Origin: Neocallimastix lanati (nom. inval.)
Taxonomy: Eukaryota; Neocallimastigomycota; Neocallimastigomycetes; Neocallimastigales; Neocallimastigaceae
Direction: 5' to 3'
Assembly: GCA_016946835.1 (NCBI GenBank)
Contig: JACVTC010000001.1
Span: 1,442,501 to 1,506,500 of the forward strand
Length of the DNA stretch: 64,000 bases
The notes below the pieces were generated by a model that was not told the DNA's origin, ran no database searches, and worked only from the letters and a program-made list of their open reading frames with translations. Below, in pieces: positions 1 to 11,834 of this stretch. The translations under genes were made by a program, and so were the position numbers. Position 1 is the stretch's first letter, and the number at the start of each line of letters is the position of its first letter.

Positions 1-1135
1 TTGATAAAAACAAAAATATATTTTATCAAATATTAATATTATAAATATTGTTTTTTTCATAATAAAAATTGATAATACAAAGTAATATAGATATAGATAT
101 AAAAATTTTGAAATTTATAATTATTTTGAATATTTTAAATTTTAAATATATGAATATTTGAATATTCATATATTATTCTTAAAGTATATAATAAAATAAT
201 AAAAATATTTATATATATAAATAATCAATTAATTGTTAAGGTTAATTATTTAAATTTTTTAAATATTTTACTTGTTAAAAAGTTTAAACCTATATTTATT
301 AATCCTTATTAAAAATTAATTTTAAACCAAAAAAAAAAAAAAAAAAATAAAATGAATTTGTTTTATTTTTTTTTTTTTTTTATATTTTATTTTATTTTAT
401 AATTCAAATGGTCATTTTTTAAAATATGAATATTTATTATAATTAAGTATATATATATATATATATATATATACATTATATTAAACTGAAAGATGAACCG
501 ATATTAAGTGGTAATTAAATAGATATTAGCATTATTAATTGTCATTAATAATAAGATACAACATATAATATTGAATCTTTAAAATTAAGATTGTTATTTA
601 TATAATAATAAAAAAGGTTTTCTATTAATAAAAAAAGGTTTCTATTAATATTGATTATAATTACCGAATTAAAATTGTAAAAATTTAATCTAATACAATG
701 CTTTTTTCATGTAAAACTTTTTTATTTTTTATTTAACTTTTTTTTTTTTTTTTTAAATTAGGAAGATAATTATATTTTCGTAATCGGAATCTACCGGAAT
801 AAGTTTTTTTTATATTTTTATATTTTTTTTTATTTTCCTAAAATTTTTAATTTTTTAGTGTTTCAGTAACAATAAAATGTAAAAAAAAATAATAAATATA
901 TATAAATATATATATTAACAAAATAAGGTTTTAAATATATATATATTTAAAACTTTTTTTTTTTACTACCATTTTTATATTTATAACAAAATTTTTTTTT
1001 ATTTTTATGTTTATTTATTGATATTAAAATAAAAAAAAAAAAAAAAGGAAATAGAAAATAAGATATTTTATGTTGATATTTTTATATTATGAGTATATAC
1101 ACTTGAATGTTTTAATAATAAAATTTTTTGTGGAT

Positions 1136-1168
<33 letters not shown>

Positions 1169-2980
1169 TATTTTTAACTAATTCTAATTTCACCTATTTA
1201 CCTATTTATGATATGTAATTAAAATTGTATAAATAATAATTATATCATTTTATTAATATATATATTCTAAAAATAATTATTTAACTTTTTTTTTTTTTTT
1301 TTTTTAATTGTTTATTTTACTAAAAATGGTATATTACTATATTTATTTGAAATTGAAATTTCCTTATATATTTGTTTTTATTAATATTTATTTAATATAT
1401 TAAATCATTTAAATAAAGAATTATTTATAAATAAAATTTTCGGTATTTCTCGGTTTGAAAAAAAAAATATGGTTACACTTAAAATTTGAGAGGAATTTAA
1501 TATATTAAAATTGTTTATTATAATATATTTCTATTTTTATAAATAAAATAAAAAATATGAAAAATAAAAAAATATGAAAAATAAAAATATATATATAAAA
1601 AAAAAATTCTTTAAATGTATTATTATTTATTATTTAAACATATATATATATATGAAATAAATATATTATTTATTATTAATAATAAATAAAAAAAATTTAG
1701 ATAAATATTTATAAATTCTATATTTTTCCTTTCAAATTTTATCAATAAATTTTTAGGAAAAATCTATTATTATTATTATTTTTTAATAAATTACAATAAA
1801 CTTTTTTTTTTTTAATTACAAATTATTATTAAGAGATATATTTACAAATATAAATATATTTAATTATTATTTTTTTAGAATGATATAATCGTTTCATTTT
1901 ATTGATATTATTATTAAGTATTTTTTTTTTTTTTTTTTTTAGGAAAATATATATCTTTAAGAATAATATAACTTAAATATAAAATATAAATATATATATA
2001 GAAAAAAAAATATGAAATATATATATATATATATAAAATAATACAAGTTCATAATTATTGCTTATATTATCAATTAAGAAATGTAAGACATTATTTAAAA
2101 TAAAATAGATATATATTTTAAAACTTTATATATAATGAATAGTTATTATTTGTTACCCATCTTAATTAAAACCATATTTTATATTATTTTATTTTTGTGA
2201 TTTTATACATATTAAGAAATATATTTATTTATTTTATTTATTATTTATTTATTTTTAATGTTTCTGTATTATTAAAAATTGACAAATTATTATAAAACAA
2301 ATTTTTCAAAAAAAAAAAAAAAAAAAAAAAAAAATAAAAGAAAAAAATATTTTTAAAATAGATTTGAATTATATATATTTATATATGAATAATTAATTAT
2401 TTTGTTGTCCATTTTCTAATGTTATTTGTACTTTTATTATTATTACAATATGCTTTGTTATATATAAATTAAAGTTTCATATAAGCGAAAATATATATGA
2501 AAATAATTAAATTGATCTAAAATTTACGGATGTGTATTCACTAAATAATTTTCGTTAAGCGATTTTAATTTAAACATTTATAAATGATATATTTTATTTA
2601 TATATATATATATTTTAATCATTTTTTTATATATAATTGTTTATATATATTAATTATTATATAATATATTTAATGAAATTGCATAAACTTTAAATTTAAA
2701 ACTTCTTCCTTAATTTTCCTATCTTTATTATTTTTTTTATTCTTTCTAAATTAAAAAAAAAAAAAAACTTTAATTAAATAAAATATCTTTTCCGTCAAAA
2801 ACTTAGATGTAATTTAACTATAATAATTAAAAAAATTTTTATAGTATTTTTTTTAAAAAAAAATCATATTCATGTATGCAATTATATATTAAATATTATA
2901 TATTATTATAGTGTGAATATATATTGTATATAACTATATTTTGATCTTATTAAAAATAATTCTTATTTTTTATATATAAG

Positions 2981-2982
<2 letters not shown>

Positions 2983-3029
<47 letters not shown>
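2983..3029. repeat. 47-nt poly-T tract
   Basis: Uninterrupted run of T within the intergenic desert. It could be the tail of an old minus-strand retrotransposon, but no element body is recognisable beside it. Confidence 0.9.
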
Positions 3030-3033
<4 letters not shown>

Positions 3034-3537
3034 ATTAATATTAAATCAATTGTGGAGAGCAACTTATTTTATTTTTATATTGTTGCCAACAACTGTTTTT
3101 TACTGTTTTTTAAAAATAATTATTAAATTTTATTTTTATTATAATAATAATTAGATAATATATTCATTATTCATTTTTTTTATGGCTAAAAGTACTTTAA
3201 AAATTAGAATTATAAAATATTAATATATATATTTAAAACATTTTATTTTTTTTTAAAAAAAAAGAATATTAATTGCATTATTTTTTAATATGATTATTTA
3301 ATAAAATATGCATATATCTTAATTCTATGTACATTCCACTTTTTTATGATAAATAGTTTATTATTATTATTATTATTATTTTTTTTATATTTTTAATTAT
3401 TTTTCTAATTTTAACTTCAAATTGAATTAATTAAATTTTATTTTGAATATATTCCATTATATTTATTAATATATTATTATAAAAATATTATTATTCCTTC
3501 CGTCAACAAATAAAACATATCTGTTATTATTTAACTA

Positions 3538-4091
3538 TTTTTGTCCTACTTCTTTTATATATATGATATATATGAATATACTTTTAGTCATATTAATTTA
3601 TCATTTATATATTATATTTATTCTTATAATTATTTTTTATATATATACAACTTTTTTTTATTTTATATCTATAATGTACTTATGTATTTGCCGTTTTATA
3701 TTTTGATTTTAATAAATATGAATTTAATAAATAATTATATCAATGAAACTTTTTAATTAATGTAATCATTATGTATTTATTTAAATATTATTTATACCAA
3801 TATTGTATTCAATGTTTAATTTATATAATTATATATATTTTAATTTTAATTTCATTAATTTACTTTAAAAGTTTTCAAAAAATATAAATTAAATGAAAAA
3901 AAAAAAAAATTAATTATGTCATCATATCATAAAACTTATGAATATATAAATATTTATTATCATTTAAATGATTTTGTCCTACATTTTTTTTTTATTTATT
4001 AATTAATATTACTTATTAATTTATGATCATTAATTTATATTGAAAATATCTATTAAATAAAAAACTTTATAATAAAATGATTTTGTCCTAC
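3538..4091 (+). repeat. Three copies of a TTTTGTCCTAC word
   Basis: The word ATTTTGTCCTAC ends at about 3549, 3982 and 4091. The last two copies share a longer context (AAATGATTTTGTCCTAC). In a region with few G or C bases, three copies within 550 bp are noticeable. They may be remnants of a diverged tandem or dispersed repeat. Confidence 0.5.
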
Positions 4092-4616
4092 GTATTCTGT
4101 TTAGTTTTTAATTTAATATATATATATAAGTTTATACAGAAATGAATATGAATAATAATGTTTATTATCTAAAGAAAAATATCTCATATAATTATGGAAT
4201 GATGCAATGATAACTTAATTAATCGGAAGTGCTTATAAATTGATTAAAAATAATATATTATTATTACTGAAATCATTATAAATTTTCCATAGTCTATTCG
4301 TATATTAATTTGTCATAAATACCGAAATATTCAAGTTACATTTAAATTTGTTTTTGTTACTAATGATTATTTTTAATTAATATAAGAATTAAGATATTTA
4401 ATAAAGTTTCTTTATTATATTATATATTTTCATATATTTATTTAATTTTCTATGTTTCCAGTATTAATGATATATTAGTTACATAAATTTATATATATAA
4501 AACTTTATTATTATTATAATAAAAAATTTTCCTATTTTTTTAAATTCATATGTACATATATATATTTATGTACTAATATTTAAATTTATAAATATAATTA
4601 TTAAATTAAACCTACT

Positions 4617-5244
4617 TCAATACTTATTTAAAGTAAAAAAAGAAATATTCTTTACATTATCTTTAGATTCATTAGATTGTGAAGTATCCATATATTTAAA
4701 ATATTAATGTAATATATATTTTAAGTAGTTCTTTTCAATATATTAATATAATTTTATAATATTAATTTATTTATCGAATATCTTCATTAATGAGTTTTTC
4801 CTTTTATCTTTTACCATATATAAGAAATCATTATATATGAGATATACTATTGTTAAAGTTTATAAATTAATCCATATTTCTTATAAGATGTTTATTCCAA
4901 TGAAATAGCCCAATAATATTGAAAGAATAATCTTTAATATAAGCCACATGAAAAATAATTTATTTACATAAATTTAAAAAATTTTCAATACTCTTATTTA
5001 AGCCACATTATCAAATTATATTAGTATCATTATTTAATATCGAAATATTCAATTTCTTTTATAATTTGTATTTATATATGAAAACACTGGCTCAATTATT
5101 TCCTGAACTTTTATTTAGTACATTATTTGATGTATCAATATTTTCTTTTTTTATATTATATTCATTATTTTTTTTCTTTATCTTCGAATTTAAATAATGT
5201 TCCGCATACTTAACCACTTCAAAATCTGGGTTATTTCTATTTTT
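4617..5244 (-). pseudogene. Coding-like scraps of a decayed gene
   Basis: On the minus strand, 5244-5092 is open for 50 codons and reads Asn/Lys-rich with varied residues (it includes NPDFEVVKYAEHYL). A second stretch at 4691-4617 reads MDTSQSNESKDNVKNISFF and then stops. Between them, about 4950-4890 can be read as one hydrophobic helix (LILKIILSILLGYFIGINIL). The composition is unlike random AT translation. No splice-consistent joining was found. These pieces lie downstream of the ABC-like relic on the same strand and may be its linker and membrane part. That link is inference only. Confidence 0.3.
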
Positions 5245-7443
5245 TCATTTTATAAATATTCTTATTAAAATAGTTTTAAATAATATATTTATATTGAATA
5301 AAGCAATGTAGTAAAAAAACATTACTTAAACTTTTTTAAAATTAACGCACTTAATTAATATATTTTTTGTTTACTTTCCTTTTAAATAAATTATAGTAAA
5401 TGCAATATTATATAAATTATAGTTAAATGTAATATTATTAGAGATATTAAATAAGTAATTATATTAAATGTATAATAATTAATTTATATAAATATCAAAG
5501 ATAATTTACATTTATCATTTTATTTTTCTCATAATTAATATTAAAATAAATAATATAAATAATAAAATAAATTTTAGATTTAGATTTCAAAAAAAAAAAA
5601 AAAAATTGAATTACTAATTTAATTATTTACTGCTATTAAAAATATGTATTATTATATAAATTTCATTTTAAATATAACAACATATTTATGAAATAAATTT
5701 TGTTTAATCATTTTTATTTTTTATTTACATTTTACTCTTTTTTCTTACCTATATTAATATCCTTTGTTTCGTATTTAATAAATAGAATGGAGTTAAAAAG
5801 AAAGTTTTTTTTTTTTTTTGCTTGACTAATATAAAATAAAGGTTTAATTAAAATAAAAAAAATGTAATTTGCAAATACAATATGTAATGTATTTAAAGTA
5901 ATTGTATATTCATTTTATATTATTTATTATTATCATGAAATTAAATCAAATCAGATAAAAATCAAATCAAATCAAATCCAATTAAATCCAATTAAATGAA
6001 ATATAGGGTGTATAATTTATAATTTTATAATTTTAATTATAAATCCAATGTAATTAAATATTTAATTTTTGATTAAAATATATTTGAATTTTTTTTTTTA
6101 TTTTCTATTTTCTATTTATAATAAAAGATTACATAGATTTTAAAATATGTGGATTAAGCATAAACCTAATAATATTTTCATTTATATATTTATTATTGCA
6201 CATAATATATTTAATAGTTAAATTTATTATTATAAAACATAAAATTAAGTTATTTTCATTATAAATTAATCATTTTTATATAATTATTTCAAATATTTAA
6301 AAGACAAAAATCATAAATTATTATTATATTAAATATATAATAATTTTTTTCATTATAAATAAAATATATTATAATAATGTTTTAAATATAAATAACAATA
6401 TATAAAAGTTTAATAATTTAATATATAATTATATATTATAAATATTAGTGATAATATATTATACTAAAAAATTCTTAATAAAGGTTTTTTAGGGTATGAT
6501 TTAAATAGTACTAATATTTTTAATCCAGATATTTAATTTTTCTATTGGAAGTTAAAAAAATCAACTCAGCATCAATACTAATAATATTAATTTAAATGTG
6601 TAATTATCATATTATTTTTTCTTAAATAGTAATATTTCATATTATATTTAATTATAGATAAATATTATACTGTTATATATATATGTATATATTTTTAAAA
6701 TAAAAAATATCTTATAATAATAATTTAGTTCAAAATATTTATTATTATTTTTTTTTTTTAAATATAAATATGAAATAACACAGTAAAATTTATTGTTTAA
6801 TAAATATATATATTTTTTAAATTTTACAATATAAAATTAGGCAGTTTAAAGTTTATTATATAAATAAATTAAATTTTATATATTATATAATATATAATAT
6901 TAATTTATTGGAATAAAGTATAAAATATTTATAATATATATAAAATATACTTCAAAATAATACAACATAATAAAGCATTTTTAATTATCAAATTTAATTA
7001 TTAAATATTAATATAAAGTATTATTATATAGGAAATAACAAAAAAAAAAAATTTTTTTTAATTAATTTAAATTAATTAAGAAATATTTATGAAATCCATT
7101 ATATTATTAAATTAAGTTTTATATGGAGATTTAACTAGATTAAAGTTTCTTAAATTTTTAAATATTTAAATGGTATATATTTCCTTATAATGAAAAATTT
7201 AATAATTAATTATTCAAATAATTCTAAATTTATTTTTATGAAAAAAAATTCTTTTTTATTATAATCATGATTATTAACAATCATGAATAAATTTATAAAG
7301 GTAATTTTAGAAGAATTATTATTAATGAAGGAAAATAAGCAAGTATTACTACAAGAATATATATTAGTATAATAAAATAGAATTTTAACATAAATAATTT
7401 TTATTTTATGTTATTTTAATCAAATATGCGTTATGAACTCATT

Positions 7444-7557
7444 TTAATGTAAATTCAAAGGTCCATGATGATTATATTTATTTAGAGTCTCCAATACATC
7501 ACTTTTTTCTAAAGTTATATGTAAAAATAAATTGTAATTATCTTCCAATAACATCAT
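7444..7557 (-). pseudogene. 37-codon coding-like scrap, possibly ABC-linked
   Basis: Minus-strand frame from an ATG at 7557 to TAA at 7446. It reads MMLLEDNYNLFLHITLEKSD and continues with a Lys/Asn/His segment. The segment GY/NY-hydrophobic-LTI-Lys-Ser-Asp resembles what follows the nucleotide-binding domain in ABCA-type transporters. It lies about 500 bp downstream of the NBD-like relic on the same strand. The identity is weakly supported. Confidence 0.3.
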
Positions 7558-8041
7558 ATATCTTCATATTAGTTCAAAATAATTTAAAAAAAAATATTAT
7601 TAACAATTTTATTTAACAATATTTTATAAAAATTGATATATAAGTACTTACAATGTATGTAATTATGAGTCTTAATATTAGAACAGCTTTTAAGAATATT
7701 AATAAATTTTTAATAGGAATATTTAAGTATGAATTAAATATTACTTAATGATTAATAAATATAAAATAATAATAAATAAATCATTATTTATTATAATTTT
7801 TTTTTATTATTATTATAATTGATTTTCTTATTGTATTTAATGAAAATTCATTCAAATATTATATTATTTTTTTATTATTTTATTTTTAAATTTACAAAAC
7901 ATTTTATTAGTTTAATAAATAAGTTCTATTTATTTTGAATATATATATTTTGGGATCTATTAATTATATAAATAATGTTAATTAGAATTTATATATATAT
8001 ATATATAATTTTTTTCACAAATTTAAATAACACAAATTAAT

Positions 8042-8360
8042 TTACCAGTTGTTAGTGCTATAAGTTATCATAGAAGGATCATATGAGAATATAAAGATAA
8101 GAACATCTAAATAGTCAATGACCAGGCATATTCTTTCCATTGGTAAATAAGCAGTAGTATGTTCTCTTTATTTCTTTTATGATCCCATTAGATAACAATT
8201 AATAAATTATCGAGATAAAAGCTTTCATTACCTTTAGCCTTAATTGTAATCTCTCCTTGATAGTAGTCTAAGCTCTCTTTTTTTTTTATTAATCTTTAAA
8301 TGGTACCTTACCGACACCATTAGTCCCACCTGAGATAATAATTAATATTTCAACATATTT
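8042..8360 (-). pseudogene. Decayed ABC-transporter nucleotide-binding domain (ABCA-like)
   Basis: This island has clearly higher GC than its surroundings. On the minus strand 8360-8289 reads a hydrophobic beta strand followed by SGGTNGVGK, a Walker A (P-loop) pattern with Val where Ser/Thr is expected, then a stop. Next, about 8275-8180 contains QGEITIKAKGNE, matching the Gly-Glu-Ile strand that usually follows the P-loop. Finally 8159-8042 reads MERICLVIDYL followed by LIFIFSYDPSM and a terminal Trp. This is the place and spacing of the post-signature helix, Walker B strand and D-loop of ABCA ATPases, with the Walker B and signature residues degraded. Stops and frame changes separate the three parts, so the gene is dead. 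Order and strand agree with a single NBD. The family call rests on motif order, not on a search. Confidence 0.4.
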
Positions 8361-8365
8361 TTTTT

Positions 8366-9448
8366 AATAATTATTAAAATCTCTTATCCTTTTAGAATTT
8401 AGTATTATTAATTAATGATAGTAAAGAATAAATTTTTAAAATTTCTGTATATCTGCATATATTTGGGTCGATTAATTGTAATTTTTGGAGATTACTAAAT
8501 TGATTAGTTTTTTATCCTAATTGTGTATTATATTAATATTATGTAATGTAATATTAATAATTATAAAATATATTAATATTTAAGTTTAAATATGGAAAAA
8601 TTTTAATTTTAATTTTTTTTTTTATTATTATTTTTTCTTTTTTTGTGTTCAAAGTCAAAGAATGTCTCAGTTTTACCTAAATTATTGCAATAAATTAAAA
8701 AATTAAAATATTTTTATTTTATTTATAAAAAATAAATGAATAAATAATTTATTAATAAAATAATAAATAACCATATATTAATCAATTTATTTATATATTT
8801 TAATTTATTTTTTATATTTTTTATATTTTTTATTTTCTATATTTCATTGATAAGAATGTGTTATAAATATTTAATAGTTAATCCTGTATTGATAAAATTA
8901 AAAAATAATTTAAATAATATAAAAATTCATTTAAATCTTTTATTGTATAGCATTCAAATATATATATAACAAATAAAAATATATATATATATAATTTAAC
9001 AAAATATTTATAAATTAAAATGATAATTAAAACAAAAAAATAAAATAAAATAAATACATTTTATTCTATTGTTAAGCTAAAAACTTCAAAATATAACTCT
9101 TTAAAATTAAAAGTTAAATTTAATATATTAATATTATTTCGATTTATATTTTTTAAAAAAATAAATCTATCCAAATAATAGTAAAATAATTTTAAAATTT
9201 AATATTACTATATTTTTATTTATTAAAAAATCGTACTTTCTTTGAAATATATATATTTATAATTTAAGTGAATATAATTATTTTTTATAATTAATATTAT
9301 GAGTATTTTTTTTTTTTTAACATTAGAAATTAGTTTTTGAATTTTATTAATAATGTAATAATAATACATCGAATATGAATAGTTTTTGTATGTTTTTATT
9401 ACAAAATTGATTTATTAAAATAACAATAGTATTAATAATTTCAAAAAA

Positions 9449-9500
<52 letters not shown>

Positions 9501-10209
9501 AGATTTTATTATTATAATTATCATAAAAAAGAATTAAAAGTTTCATTTAATTAATTATTATATAATTACTTTAAATTGTAGTAGGAGTTTTCATTATTGT
9601 AAAAAACTGTTTTATAAAATTCTTAATACTTCTTAATATACTATTAAAAAAAAAAAAAAAAAAAAAAGAATTAAATATTATATATAATTTTATTAATTAC
9701 TGCATACAATAATTAAATTCTTTTAATAATATAGTCTTTTGATCAATACAATAACTATATAAAATATTACTAAATAATAATCCTTTTATTAATTTTATAT
9801 GTAATAATCAAATTATCAATGTTAATAATTATATATAATAATTAAATAGTAGTTTAGATTTTCATTAATGTAGTAATTTCTAAATATTTAAATACTGTAA
9901 TTAATTATTGTATTAAATTTAAAATTATTATATTTATAAATTATATAAAAGTTAAAATGTATGATACATACTTTAAATGTAACATTTAATATTTCTCTCT
10001 AAAAGCCACAACATTTTTAAATTTTTTGAAAAAAATTATGTACTTAATGTCAATTTTTATAAATTGCCATAAATTATTTCTTTTATCATTTTAACATTAA
10101 TATAGATAAATGAAAAAATAAAAATAATTGTAACTATAAATAGTTTAAAGTTAAATTGTAAAAAAAAAATTTTTTTTTTTTAATAAATTAAAATAGATTT
10201 TTAAATTAT

Positions 10210-10244
<35 letters not shown>

Positions 10245-11428
10245 TTTTATTTTTTTCTCTTTTTATTTTAATACTTTAATTAAATAATATTTTAATATTT
10301 TTATATATATAATAAAGATTTTAAAGATTTTCAATAATCATGTATTATATATTACGTATTGCTGAATTACGTTCTTCATTTTTTATATTTTTATTAGTAT
10401 ATACCGCATCTCAAAATAAGTGTCTTAAAACTTTAATAACCTTTATTATTTAAAAACATTTTTTTAATTATCACATTTTATGACAAAATATCAATTATGT
10501 TACTGATACTTATATCATAATTATTAAAAGTTTGATATAAATCAAAAAACATTATATTTATCACAAATAATTATAATATCAATAATGTTCATATTATTTT
10601 TATCAATACTGAACAATACTGGGTAAATTCAATGATATTAATTGAATTTAATATAATAATAAAATATTTATTTTTTATTTTTTATTTTTTTTTTTTTTTG
10701 TTATTAGATATAAGGTATAAATAATAAATAAAATAAAAATTAAATAATATAACAATTGAATATATTAATTTTATAATTCTATATATTAATATTTAGTTTT
10801 AAGTTTTTAATTATCAATTTTTATTTTCGTTTATATTAATAGCACCATATATTAAAGTATAAAGGTTAATATATTTCAAATACTAAGAATCTTTTTATTT
10901 TTCATCCTATAATATTTACATATTTTAATTTTATATTAAGAAAAAAATTTTTATGATGTATTTTACAATTAATGTGGACCAATAAAAATAGCTGATTATT
11001 TATTCAATTCGGAAATACACGTATATATTGATTTGTATTAAATATATTATTAAATGATAAATTTAATATATTAGAATATAATAGAAACACAAATATAACT
11101 TTATTATTCCATAAACAATTTAATAAAACAAATCTATTATTTTATTATTATTAAATAATTATAAAATGGTAAAATAATAAAAAAAAATTTTTAAAATAGA
11201 AATAAGGTAACAAGAATCATAATTTAATCATTCAAATTATATATTCAATAAAAATTATATTCTTATAATATAATATATTATAATATATTCATATATATAA
11301 ATTATATAATGAAAATTTTAAATAAAAGGAGCAAGTTTTCCTTTGATTTCTTTTTTCTTCACAAAAATTTAAATCTAAAAATTAGTTACTAAAATTTATA
11401 TTTAAGTTTGATTGCCATCCCAATTATT
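8366..11428. other. AT-rich intergenic, no gene seen
   Basis: Contains poly-A, poly-T and TA tracts, notably T at 10209-10242 and an A-run plus TA array at about 9443-9495. No supported coding exon or RNA gene. The last few hundred bases before 11428 presumably include the malic enzyme promoter, but I recognise no specific element. Confidence 0.6.
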
Positions 11429-11831
11429 GTAAGTTTTATTTTTTTCAAGTAGAAAGAAATAATAATGTAACAATAATGAATAGTAATATTAGAGGGAATA
11501 GTAAAAGTTAAATTTGTTAAATTATGTTGAAGGAAGTAAAACAAAAATAGATTGCAGGGATAGTACAATGCGAATTTTATAGAGTATTGTTGAATACAAA
11601 ATTACTTATAGAGTATATTGAAAATATGAAAAGAAAAATATAATTAGGATAAAGGAAATTAGAGCTATTATAAAAATTAAATTTAATATAAATTTATTAA
11701 TAAGTGAATAAAAGAGACAATATAATAAAATTTTGGAAGGAAATAAATAAATATAAATAAATAAGTAAATAAGAAAAATTGAAGAAAACTAATAATAAAA
11801 TTTGTAATAATTAATATATAAATATTTATAG
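11429..11831 (+). other. Possible 5' leader intron of malic enzyme gene
   Basis: A consensus donor GTAAGT starts at 11429 and an ATTTATAG acceptor ends at 11831, three bases before the malic enzyme ATG. A CTAAT branch-like word lies about 40 bases upstream of the acceptor. The interval is unusually purine-rich and G-rich compared with the surrounding DNA, which is compatible with either a transcribed leader or a leader intron. The intron is inferred only; transcript data would decide it. Confidence 0.4.
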
Positions 11832-11834
11832 AAA

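Larger units (their letters stand above)
1..4616. other. AT-rich intergenic desert
   Basis: Almost entirely A and T, with many A or T runs and TA-dinucleotide stretches. I see no exon with splice sites and no RNA gene. Short open frames here, such as 3541-3756, read as Tyr/Ile/Asn/Leu-rich translations of AT-rich DNA and are not supported as genes. The only non-random feature I noticed is a short repeated word (separate entry). Confidence 0.7.
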
